This document shows positions 54,315 to 61,834 of a stretch of DNA of 64,000 bases, one piece after another. Source of the stretch: Opitutaceae bacterium (GTDB lineage: Bacteria > Verrucomicrobiota > Verrucomicrobiia > Opitutales > Opitutaceae); assembly GCA_030648295.1 (NCBI GenBank), contig JAUSID010000097.1, positions 62,001 through 126,000 on the forward strand. Reading direction: 5' to 3'. Numbering within the stretch: position 1 is the stretch's first letter; the number at the start of each line of letters is the position of its first letter. The position numbers and the translations under genes are program-made. A model generated the notes under the pieces. It did no database searches. It was not told where the DNA came from and saw only the letters and a list, made by a program, of their open reading frames with translations.

Positions 54315-57300
54315 GCGGCGAGCAGTTCGCGCAGTCGGGTTTTGAACGGCGCATAGGTAAAGGCCCGGGCGCGCGCCATGATCGCCTGTTGATCCCAGTC
54401 GCGCTGGAGCGCGCCGATGCACGCGCGCGCGATGCCGGCGAGATCGCCGTATTCGATCAGACTGCCGGTCTCGGCCGTGATCACTTCGGGCACGCCGCCG
54501 GCGCGGGCGCCGAGGCACGGGCGCCCCTTCGCCATCGCCTCGAGAAATACCAGGCCGAAGCCTTCCTTCCGGCTCGGCAGCGCGAACAGCCGGCACGACC
54601 GCATCTCGTCGGCGAGCCGTTCGTCATCGAGGTATCCGGTGAACTCCACCGCGTCACCGAGTCCGAGCTGGTCGCGGAGTTTTTCCAGGCGCGGCACATC
54701 ATCACCGCGGCCGACGATGCGCAGCTGCGCGGCCGGAATCGCCGCCCGAATCGCCGGCATCGCTTCGATCATGTGCTGCACACCCTTGTAGCGATCGGCA
54801 TACGTGAGCCGGGTCACCACCAATATGACGGGCGCGCATGCCGCCAGCGGCCGCCCGGGTTCAATCGCAAAAAATGGATCGAGCGCGTTGTGCAAGACCA
54901 CGGCGCGCCCGTTGGCGAGCGGCACGTGTTTCAGCAGTTCGCGCCGGGTGAAATCGCTGACGCAGAAAATCCTTTCCGCGCCCCGCAGCGCCACGCGTTC
55001 CTTCACCGTGAACGGGCGCCAGATCTCGATTCCGTGGGCTACGAGATAATAACGCAGCCGCGGGTTGAGCCGCCGGGCCAGCCATGCGACCGGTAGCAGA
55101 AAAACGTGGCCGCAGACGATCCGATCACAGCCGCGGCTCATGCGGATCGCCTGTCGGATGAAATGCAGTTTTCCGCGGCTGCAGGCGTGTGATTCCACCC
55201 CGACGCCGTTCGCATGACGCCGAAGATCCGCGGGGTCGATCGCGGCATCGTTCAACGCCAGCAGCCGCACCTTTCCGGCCGGCCCGGCGATTTCGCATAA
55301 CGCGCGCAGATACGCCTGAAGGATTCGCGGGATGCCGCCCTCGGAGGTGAATATTTCCGGGGCCAGCAGCAGCGTGGTGGATGGCGCTTTCACCTGTTCG
55401 GGCGGTGGCGCGGCGACGGAAGACGTCGCCGGCCGGTCAGCTGCCCCGGCCGGCCGTTCCAGAACCAGCCGCGAGTTTTCGCTCGCGAATCGCCGGTTCG
55501 CAAACGCGATCAACACGGCCAGGCTCCAGACCCGGGACCAGCGCCGCGTGTCGCGGCCGCCCAGATAGTCGCGCCACAATTGTTGCGCCGCCGGCACGGC
55601 GAACATGCCGGATTTTTCGATGCTGGGGGCGGAAAAGGTTTCGTCGAGAAACGGGCGCAAATCGCGTTTCATCCACGCATCCATCGGCAGCGCAAAACCG
55701 CGTTTTGGGCTCTGCGCCACACCGCGCGGCAGGAAGTCGCGCAACGCATCCACCAGCGCCGACTTGCCCGCGCCCCCGGATTTGAATTCCTCCGGTTGGC
55801 CCCAGAGCCATTCGATCAGCGGCCGGTCAATCAGCGGCACGCGCAGCTCCAGCGAATGCCGCATGCTCATGATGTCGCTGTCGCGCAGGAGCACGTCGGC
55901 CATGTAAGTCCGCAGCTCCCATGCGCTGATGGTCTCGAACACGCCGGCACCGGCCAGATCGGCCGACAGCTCCCCGAGCTCGGGGTGGAAGGGTGACGAG
56001 GCACCGAGCGCCGTCAGCGCGTCGGGGCCGAGCAGGGATTGCCGGTCGCCATGGGAGAACACGCGTCGATGCATCGCCTCGATTTCGTGGATCGAGCGGG
56101 CGTGCTGGAGGATGTCCGCCAGCTTGCGCTGGCGCGTCCCGCCCGCGCCGAGATGCCGGATCACCCGTTCGCGGAATCCGGCCGGAAGGTGGTGCCACCG
56201 CGGCAGCCAGCGCGCCAGCCGCGGTGCGTCGCGAAATGATGGATACCCGCCGAACAGCTCGTCGCCGCCCAGCCCGGACAGCGCCACCACGACGCCACCG
56301 TCGCGGGCCGCCTTGCTCGCGTAATACGTGTTGATGCCGTCGCCCGTCGGCTGGTCGAGCGTGCGCAGCAGCTCCTCCACGTCGCGTGCGACATCCGATC
56401 CGCTCAGCACCGTCGACTGGTGGGTGGTATTGAAATGCCGCGCCGTTATGGCCGCCCGGCCCGCCTCGGAGTATCCGCTCTCGGAGAAATCGATCGAAAA
56501 GGTTCGCAGCTGCGTGCCGCTCGCCCGCGTCATCAGCCCGACGACGGCGGCGGAGTCGAGTCCGCCGGAGAGAAACGCGCCCACCGGCACATCCGCGATC
56601 GCGTGGGCGCGGACGGTGTCCTCGAGGCGTTCGCGCAGCCCGGCGATGAATTCGCCCCGCGTGCGGCTGGCGGGTTGCGGGGCGATGCCATGGAAATCCC
56701 AGTGGCGGCGCGTTTCCATCCGCCCGTCGCGAACCGTCATCGATTCGCCCGGCCGCAGGCTGTGGATTCCGCGGTAGATGGTGCGGGGCGCGGGGACGGC
56801 GAGCCACGCCAGGTAATCCGCCACCGCGATCGTATCCAACTCGGCGCGACACGCGCCTGGCACGAGCAGCGCATTCAACTCGGAGGCGAAAAGGAACCGC
56901 ATCCCGCGGTGGCTGAAGTACAGCGGCTTGATCCCAAAAGGATCGCGCGTGAGGAACAGCGATTGCTCCGCGTCGTCCCAGACCGCGAAGGCGAACATTC
57001 CCCGCAGCCGCTGGACGCAGTGTTCACCCCACCGGGCATAGGCCGCCAGCAGCACTTCCGTGTCGCAGTCGGTCTTGAAATTCCAGGCGGAGGCCAGCTC
57101 CTGGCGCAGCGCGCGGAAATTATAAATCGCCCCGTTGAACACCAGCGTGTGCCGCCGGTCCGGAGACAACATCGGCTGATGGCCGTGGGCGGGATCGAAG
57201 ATCGCGAGCCGTCGCATGCCGAACGTGGCGACGCCGCGCGCGTCGAGTCCGGAATCGTCCGGCCCTCGATGGCGCATCGCTCCGCGCATTCGAGCAATCA

Positions 57301-57358
57301 CATCGATGCGCGCCTCAGCTGTCGCGGCGGGATCGATGATGCCGGCTATGCCACACAT
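54311..57358 (-). CDS. Asparagine synthase (AsnB-like) fused to GT4 glycosyltransferase
   Basis: First gene of the polysaccharide operon and the largest in the window (1015 residues). Residues 1 to about 625 are a complete class II glutamine amidotransferase/asparagine synthase: Cys2 nucleophile, FNGAIYN (74-80), SGGLDS pyrophosphatase loop (264-269) and SMRHSLELRVPLID. A proline/alanine-rich linker (about 626-662) leads to a full GT-B GT4 domain (about 663-1015) with AHGIEIWRPF, FCVSDFTRRELL and the EX7E motif EGFGLVFLE (about 932-940). AsnB-like proteins in some O-antigen loci amidate uronic acids (for example WbpS in Pseudomonas O6), so this enzyme may amidate and transfer one sugar (inference). 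An octamer repeat lies just before the ATG. Confidence 0.93.
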   Translation of the reverse strand: MCGIAGIIDPAATAEARIDVIARMRGAMRHRGPDDSGLDARGVATFGMRRLAIFDPAHGHQPMLSPDRRHTLVFNGAIYNFRALRQELASAWNFKTDCDTEVLLAAYARWGEHCVQRLRGMFAFAVWDDAEQSLFLTRDPFGIKPLYFSHRGMRFLFASELNALLVPGACRAELDTIAVADYLAWLAVPAPRTIYRGIHSLRPGESMTVRDGRMETRRHWDFHGIAPQPASRTRGEFIAGLRERLEDTVRAHAIADVPVGAFLSGGLDSAAVVGLMTRASGTQLRTFSIDFSESGYSEAGRAAITARHFNTTHQSTVLSGSDVARDVEELLRTLDQPTGDGINTYYASKAARDGGVVVALSGLGGDELFGGYPSFRDAPRLARWLPRWHHLPAGFRERVIRHLGAGGTRQRKLADILQHARSIHEIEAMHRRVFSHGDRQSLLGPDALTALGASSPFHPELGELSADLAGAGVFETISAWELRTYMADVLLRDSDIMSMRHSLELRVPLIDRPLIEWLWGQPEEFKSGGAGKSALVDALRDFLPRGVAQSPKRGFALPMDAWMKRDLRPFLDETFSAPSIEKSGMFAVPAAQQLWRDYLGGRDTRRWSRVWSLAVLIAFANRRFASENSRLVLERPAGAADRPATSSVAAPPPEQVKAPSTTLLLAPEIFTSEGGIPRILQAYLRALCEIAGPAGKVRLLALNDAAIDPADLRRHANGVGVESHACSRGKLHFIRQAIRMSRGCDRIVCGHVFLLPVAWLARRLNPRLRYYLVAHGIEIWRPFTVKERVALRGAERIFCVSDFTRRELLKHVPLANGRAVVLHNALDPFFAIEPGRPLAACAPVILVVTRLTYADRYKGVQHMIEAMPAIRAAIPAAQLRIVGRGDDVPRLEKLRDQLGLGDAVEFTGYLDDERLADEMRSCRLFALPSRKEGFGLVFLEAMAKGRPCLGARAGGVPEVITAETGSLIEYGDLAGIARACIGALQRDWDQQAIMARARAFTYAPFKTRLRELLAA

Positions 57359-57362
57359 GAAC

Positions 57363-57386
57363 GAAGGACTAAGGGACTAAGGGACT
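57363..57386. repeat. Octamer array (AAGGGACT family) before the operon start
   Basis: Three 8-bp units (aaggact-a, aagggact, aagggact) lie 5 nt upstream of the asparagine-synthase fusion ATG. On the transcribed strand the units read agtccctt. They occupy the ribosome-binding position of the first gene of the operon. Same family as 18369-18523 and 26194-26404, here without an inverted partner nearby. Confidence 0.75.
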
Positions 57387-57487
57387 GGGCGGTTAGGGCG
57401 ATCGGTTCGCCGACGGCTTTGGTCGTTTTGGTCGTTGCTGCCTTCAAGCGAAGCTTCGCCCCGTCACTTCCCGCCGGTGACCGCGTT

Positions 57488-57561
57488 GGTGGGGCAAAAC
57501 GCGACTAGCTGGAAAATAGGGTGAATACCCCACCCATGAAAGGCCAAAGTGGAAATCCACT
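57488..57561. other. Inverted repeats in the leader of the polysaccharide operon
   Basis: The 231-bp gap 57359-57589 upstream of the operon has GGTGGGG (57488-57494) pairing with CCCCACC (57528-57534), and AGTGG-aaat-CCACT (57548-57561). A 12-bp palindrome gcgaagcttcgc lies at 57448-57459. These could fold in the leader RNA of the operon, but no known riboswitch or ops/JUMPstart sequence is recognisable and no confident promoter was found. Confidence 0.4.
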
Positions 57562-57589
57562 CGAGCCGTGTGCTGCTGGACGGCGCTCT

Positions 57590-58129
57590 TTATGCACAGA
57601 CGGAGCGGCTGATTTCGAGCGCCTTTTCGGGCGAGAAAAGCTTCTCCAACAACAACACGCCGAATTCGAAAGCGGTACCGGCACCGCGCGACGTGAGAAT
57701 ATGCCCGTCGCTCACTACGCGTTCACCGCTGCGAATCGCGGTCAATTCCTCGGCCACGGAAAAATGCGCCGTGTAGCGGCGGCCCACCAGCAGCCCTGCG
57801 TCGTGCAACACGGTCGGCGCCGCGCAGATCGCCGCGATCCATTTTCCGTCGGCGTGGTGCTGCTGGACAATGTTGCGCACGCGCGGATCGGCCCGCAGGT
57901 GTTTGACGCCGGGTCCGCCGGGCAGGAACACGCAATCGAACCTGTTCGCGGCCACTGCGGTAAGCATCGTATCGGCGTGCACGGTGATGCCGCTGCGGCC
58001 GGTGAGATGGATTCCCTCGGCGCAGGCGGCGACGGTTACCTGCGCCCCGGCGCGCCGAAGCAGGTCGATTGGCGTGAACGCTTCAATTTCTTCAAAACCG
58101 TCGGCGAGGATTGCGAGAACGGTGGGCAT
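57590..58129 (-). CDS. DJ-1/PfpI family protein
   Basis: Small cytoplasmic protein (179 residues) of the DJ-1/YajL/ThiJ superfamily. The nucleophile cysteine C102 lies in AAICAAPTVL, and the conserved glutamate E14 in GFEEIEA. Both residues are present, so the elbow chemistry should be intact. Relatives act as glyoxalase/deglycase-like enzymes or redox-protective chaperones; the exact role of such proteins is debated. It diverges from the SDR gene at 58147 with only 17 bp between start codons. Confidence 0.94.
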   Translation of the reverse strand: MPTVLAILADGFEEIEAFTPIDLLRRAGAQVTVAACAEGIHLTGRSGITVHADTMLTAVAANRFDCVFLPGGPGVKHLRADPRVRNIVQQHHADGKWIAAICAAPTVLHDAGLLVGRRYTAHFSVAEELTAIRSGERVVSDGHILTSRGAGTAFEFGVLLLEKLFSPEKALEISRSVCA

Positions 58130-58146
58130 GTTTTGAACTAAGCACC

Positions 58147-59046
58147 ATGACGACGGCTGCCGAGGGCAATTTTTCAGGCCAGCGGCTGGTGATTTTCGGC
58201 TGCGGCTATGTGGGGGCCGCCGTGGCGGCGGAAGCCCTTCGTCGTGGAATGTTGGTTACAGCCGTGACCCGGAATGCCGCGAACGCCGTGTTGATGCGCG
58301 CTGAGGGCATAAACGCCGTGGTCGCCGACCTCGCGACCACCCAGTGGCACGGCCGCGTACCCGACGCTCCGGAGCTGGCGTTGAACTGCGTCAGCGCGGG
58401 AAGCGGAGGAGTGGAGGGCTATCGCCACAGCTATGTCGACGGCATGGCCTCGATCGTCGCGTGGGCGCGTGACCGTGGGGCCGTCGGCACCGTCCTCTAC
58501 ACCAGCAGTACGTCCGTGTATCCACAGGCCGATGGCGCGGTCGTGGACGAAGCCGCTCCGACCACGGCAGCGGGTGAGCGTGGCCGAATCCTGCTCGAGG
58601 CCGAGCGGCAGTTGCGCGAGAGCACCGCCGCCTGCCACCGCTGGTTCATTTTGCGGATTGCGGGAATCTACGGCCCCGGACGCCATCATGTTCTCGATCA
58701 GGTGCGGGCCGGCGAACTGCCGGGCGTCGGTGGCCATCACCTCAATCTCGCGCACCGCGACGACATCGCGAATGCGATCTGGGCCTGCTTTGCGGCACCG
58801 ACGAGAATCAAGGACCAGATCTTCAACGTCGCGGATGATCAACCCGCGTCGAAAACGGAGGTGGTCGCGTGGCTGGCCGCCAGGATCGACCGCCCGGTCC
58901 CGAGTTTCACCGGTGAACCGCACTCGGCGCGGCGGACGATCACGCCCGACCGGGTGATCGCGAATGCGAAACTAAAATCAACGCTCGGCTGGTCACCGCG
59001 GTACCCGAGCTTCCGCGAAGGCTATGAGATTCTGTTGTCGCGTTGA
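58147..59046 (+). CDS. NAD(P)-binding SDR, YeeZ-like
   Basis: Extended-SDR-like protein of 299 residues related to E. coli YeeZ and NAD-dependent epimerases. The N-terminal Rossmann motif is FGCGYVGAAVA (19-29), with YTSSTSVYPQ in the middle and RIAGIYGPGR later. The usual YxxxK is not kept (the place reads RGRILLEAE), so classic epimerase chemistry is doubtful. ATG 58147 is chosen over 58111, whose extra codons overlap the divergent DJ-1 gene. The substrate is unknown. Confidence 0.86.
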   Translation: MTTAAEGNFSGQRLVIFGCGYVGAAVAAEALRRGMLVTAVTRNAANAVLMRAEGINAVVADLATTQWHGRVPDAPELALNCVSAGSGGVEGYRHSYVDGMASIVAWARDRGAVGTVLYTSSTSVYPQADGAVVDEAAPTTAAGERGRILLEAERQLRESTAACHRWFILRIAGIYGPGRHHVLDQVRAGELPGVGGHHLNLAHRDDIANAIWACFAAPTRIKDQIFNVADDQPASKTEVVAWLAARIDRPVPSFTGEPHSARRTITPDRVIANAKLKSTLGWSPRYPSFREGYEILLSR

Positions 59047-59134
59047 ATGCCCGTGTGACGGATTCACTCTGACCTTGCCAGTCCTCGCGCGGTTGCGCGC
59101 AATCGTTCTCTTTCAACCTCAACCCATCTTCACC

Positions 59135-59443
59135 ATGGCCGGCCTAGGCAAACTCGTTAAACAAGCCCAGAAAATGCAAAAGGGCATCGAGGCGCTGCAA
59201 GCGCAGCTCGACGCCAAGGAACTCGAGGTCTCGAGCGGCGGAGGCGCGGTGAAGATCAAGGTCAGCGGCTCCGGCAAGTTTCTCGCGCTGACGCTCGATC
59301 CGGAGTTCCTGAAGGAGGATCCGAAAATGGTCTCCGACACGATCATCGCCGCAGTCCAGGACGCGGCGAAGCAGGCGAAGGAGTACCACGAGTCGGAGAT
59401 GCAGAAGGTCACCGGCGCTTTTAGTTTGCCCGGCTTAATGTGA
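59135..59443 (+). CDS. YbaB/EbfC family nucleoid-associated protein
   Basis: DNA-binding protein of 102 residues, coded just upstream of recR in many bacteria. It has the N-terminal helix MAGLGKLVKQAQKMQKGIEAL, the mid-region GGGAVKIKVSGSG with the central beta strands, and a helical C-terminus AAKQAKEYHESEMQKVTG. It probably binds DNA non-specifically as a dimer. ATG 59135 starts the conserved helix; the longer upstream frame is not family-like. A pair of palindromes separates it from recR. Confidence 0.94.
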   Translation: MAGLGKLVKQAQKMQKGIEALQAQLDAKELEVSSGGGAVKIKVSGSGKFLALTLDPEFLKEDPKMVSDTIIAAVQDAAKQAKEYHESEMQKVTGAFSLPGLM

Positions 59444-59445
59444 AT

Positions 59446-59492
59446 CGGTTTTGGCTGCGCCAAAACCGTAGTGTTTTCACGCAGTGAAAACA
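59446..59492. repeat. Two adjacent palindromes between ybaB-type gene and recR
   Basis: The first palindrome, CGGTTTTGGC-tgc-GCCAAAACCG (59446-59468), begins 2 nt after the upstream stop. The second, TGTTTTCAC-gca-GTGAAAACA (59472-59492), follows after 3 nt. The second shares a 19-bp core with the palindrome before ugd (9247-9267), and its right arm contains the GTG start codon of recR. The first may act as a weak terminator. Confidence 0.75.
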
Positions 59493-60083
59493 TCCGCCTT
59501 CGAGAAACTGCAGCAGCACCTGAAGCAGCTTCCGGGCTTGGGCTATCGTTCATCCGAACGGATCGCGCTGCACCTGCTGGTGGAAAAACCGGCGCGGCTG
59601 CCGGCACTCGTGGCGGCGTTGCAGGAAGCGGCGCAGGCGGTTCGGCGCTGCACCCATTGCGGCAATCTCGCCGAGGGCGAACTTTGCGCCATCTGCGCCG
59701 ACGAGAAGCGCGATCGCTCGATTATGTGCGTCGTTGAACACGTGCCGGACCTCGTCGCGATCGAGCGCAGCGGCGCGTATCGCGGCGTTTATCATGTGCT
59801 GCATGGGAAGCTGTCGCCCATCCAGGGCGTGGGACCGGAGGATTTGAATTACGAATCGCTCCGCCAGCGCGTCGTGGCGGGAGAGGTCAACGAGTTGATC
59901 CTCGCGCTGCCGAACGACGTCGAAGGTGAAGCCACGTGTCACTTCCTGACCGAGCACTTGCCGAAGGATCGTGGTGTCCGGGTGACGCGAATTGGCTTCG
60001 GGCTCCCGAGCGGCGGCGGCGTGCTCTACGCGGACTCGGTCACGTTGAAGAGCGCGCTCGATGCCCGGCGAAGTTATCAGTGA
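59484..60083 (+). CDS. recR: Recombination mediator protein RecR
   Basis: Ring-forming partner of RecF/RecO in loading RecA at single-strand gaps. The 199 residues show the helix-hairpin-helix LPGLGYRSSERIALHL (16-31), a zinc finger with cysteines 56, 59, 68 and 71 (CTHC and CAIC), and a Toprim domain starting IMCVVEHVPDL (80-90). The C-terminal GLPSGGGVLYADSVTLKSAL is typical. The start is GTG at 59484, lying inside the right arm of a palindrome that could mask translation initiation. Confidence 0.97.
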   Translation: MKTSAFEKLQQHLKQLPGLGYRSSERIALHLLVEKPARLPALVAALQEAAQAVRRCTHCGNLAEGELCAICADEKRDRSIMCVVEHVPDLVAIERSGAYRGVYHVLHGKLSPIQGVGPEDLNYESLRQRVVAGEVNELILALPNDVEGEATCHFLTEHLPKDRGVRVTRIGFGLPSGGGVLYADSVTLKSALDARRSYQ

Positions 60084-60091
60084 GCTCGCGT

Positions 60092-60874
60092 TCAGCCGCT
60101 CACGCACCAGCCACCATCGACCGGCAGCACGATGCCTGTCACCGCGGCCGCGGCATCGCTGCATAGATAGAGCGCGGCCTCGGCGCAGTCGCGATCGGTC
60201 AGCGGCTTTTGGGTGAGCGGCTGTTTGCGTTTGAGAAACTCGAGGATCGCCGGGTCGAGCGTGGCGCGTCTGGCCATCGGCGTGTCGACGAGCGCCGGCG
60301 CGATGACGTTCACGCGGATCCCATGCTTCGCGTAGGTGGCGGCGGCGTTTTGCGACATCGCGATGATGGCTGCCTTGGCCGCCGCGTAGGCGACCGTGCC
60401 GAAGTATTCGATCGAAAACGAAAACCCGAGCACGCTGGCCATGTTCAGGATCGTGCCGCTCCGCTGCGCGGCGAGCCAGTGGACGATGCAGGCGCGGTTG
60501 AGCTGCATCATCGCGCGGACGTTCGTGGTCATCACTGCGTCCCAACCCGCATCCGTGCACTCGTGCAGCGGCCCATCGCCGAACGAGCGGCCGCTGATTC
60601 CCGCGACGTGAAACAGCACGTCCACCCGGCCGAAGCGCTCGAGCGCGCATTGCAGCGTGCGCGCCGCAGCACCTTCGCTCGTGAGGTCGTCGATCTGCGT
60701 CGCGGCCGGCACCCCGGCGCGATCGAGTTCGGCCTGGAGTTCGGCGGCGTGTTCGCGCGAGCGGCCGATGGCCACGATGCTGGCGCCTTCGCTCCCAAAG
60801 AGGACCGCGGAGGCGCGGGCGATGCCGGTCGTGCCGGCGATGAGACATACTTTGCCTGCCAGTCGCGTGCTCAT
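60092..60874 (-). CDS. Short-chain dehydrogenase/reductase (SDR)
   Basis: NAD(P)-dependent oxidoreductase of the classic SDR group, 260 residues. The cofactor loop reads AGTTGIARA (13-21), an altered form of GxxxGIG with A replacing the last glycine. The catalytic triad is present: S147 in NMASVLG, Y163 and K167 in YAAAK. The NNAG motif is changed to HVAG. The C-terminal LPVDGGW is standard. ATG 60874 overlaps the ROK gene by 4 nt. It ends the SIS/FAD-oxidoreductase/ROK operon, so it probably acts on a sugar or polyol (inference). Confidence 0.9.
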   Translation of the reverse strand: MSTRLAGKVCLIAGTTGIARASAVLFGSEGASIVAIGRSREHAAELQAELDRAGVPAATQIDDLTSEGAAARTLQCALERFGRVDVLFHVAGISGRSFGDGPLHECTDAGWDAVMTTNVRAMMQLNRACIVHWLAAQRSGTILNMASVLGFSFSIEYFGTVAYAAAKAAIIAMSQNAAATYAKHGIRVNVIAPALVDTPMARRATLDPAILEFLKRKQPLTQKPLTDRDCAEAALYLCSDAAAAVTGIVLPVDGGWCVSG

Positions 60875-61834
60875 GCGCTTTGCTCCGGATCGAACTTGTC
60901 GCGTGCGTGCAGCGCCGCACCCACCCAACCGGCGTCTTCACCGAGCTTGGCGATGCGAACCGGTATCCGGTAGCCGACGGGCACTCGGAACGCGCTGGCG
61001 TTGAGTCGCGCTTGAAGTTTCTGGAGAAATACATCCGCGGCCTGCGTCGGGCCTCCGGCGAGCAGGATCAAGTCAGGCGTGTAAGCGTAGTAGGCGTTGA
61101 GCAGCACCGCGGTGAATCGATCGAGCCAGCGTTCGAACAGTTCCCGGATCACGGGGTCGCGGCGGCGCACGGCGGCGACGATGTTGGGAAAGAGAATTTC
61201 GTCGGTGGGCATCTTGCTCAGCGACGTGGCGAGTCCACGCGCGACATGATCGCGCACGAGCTGCACGAGTGCGGTCACCGAGGCGAGGCTCTCGCCAGTA
61301 CCCTGCGGACCGGTGAGGCAACGCGGGCCGTGGAGATCGATGATCATGTGGCCACACTGCGCCCCCCCGCTGAAAATGGCGATCGGTGAGCAGCCGGCCG
61401 TCGAGCACCACGCCCGAGCCAATGCCGGTGCCGAGCGTGAACACGACAAGGTTGTCGACGCCCCGCCCGGCGCCGGCGCGCCACTCCGCAAAGCACGCCA
61501 GCCGTCCATCGTTGTCCGCAATCGCCGGCACCCGCCAGCGGCGCCGCAGGTAAGGGACCGTGCGGTGGCGATCAAGTCCGCGAATCTTGCCCGGCAGGAA
61601 AACACATCCGACCTCCGGATCAACCGGGCCGGTAATCGCCGCGCCGATGCCGCGGAGCGGCGTTTTCGCTTTCTTGACGAGCCGACCGACAAGATGATCG
61701 AGCTGGCGTTCGAGCGTACGCAGAGACTGGCCGGGCCGCGTGGCTTCGGCGTCGCGCGCGACGATTCGGCCACGCTCGTCAACGAGCCCGCCCTTGAGTC
61801 GCGTCCCACCGATATCGAGGCCAATCCAGCTCAT
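60871..61834 (-). pseudogene. ROK family sugar kinase, interrupted by a one-base frameshift
   Basis: N-terminal part in one frame: MSWIGLDIGGTRLKGG (ATP loop), AITGPVD, ADNDGRLACFAEWRAG and LGTGIGSGVV, up to 61369. From there the ROK reading continues in the next frame (GAQCGHMIID, LASVTALVQL, LLAGGPTQAADVF) to the stop at 60871. The break lies in a run of seven G on the coding strand (61362-61368). Removing one G joins both halves into a 320-residue protein. The usual ROK zinc motif (CxCGxxGCxE) is degenerate here (CLTGPQGTGE). Starts ATG 61834, overlapping the FAD oxidoreductase stop by 4 nt. The break could be a real mutation, phase variation, programmed slippage or a sequencing error. Confidence 0.82.

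Noticed and set aside
57488-57561. Known riboswitch (cobalamin- or c-di-GMP-like)
   Set aside because: Short stretches resemble parts of these cores by chance, but the required core order is absent and the suitable strand does not lead into a gene.
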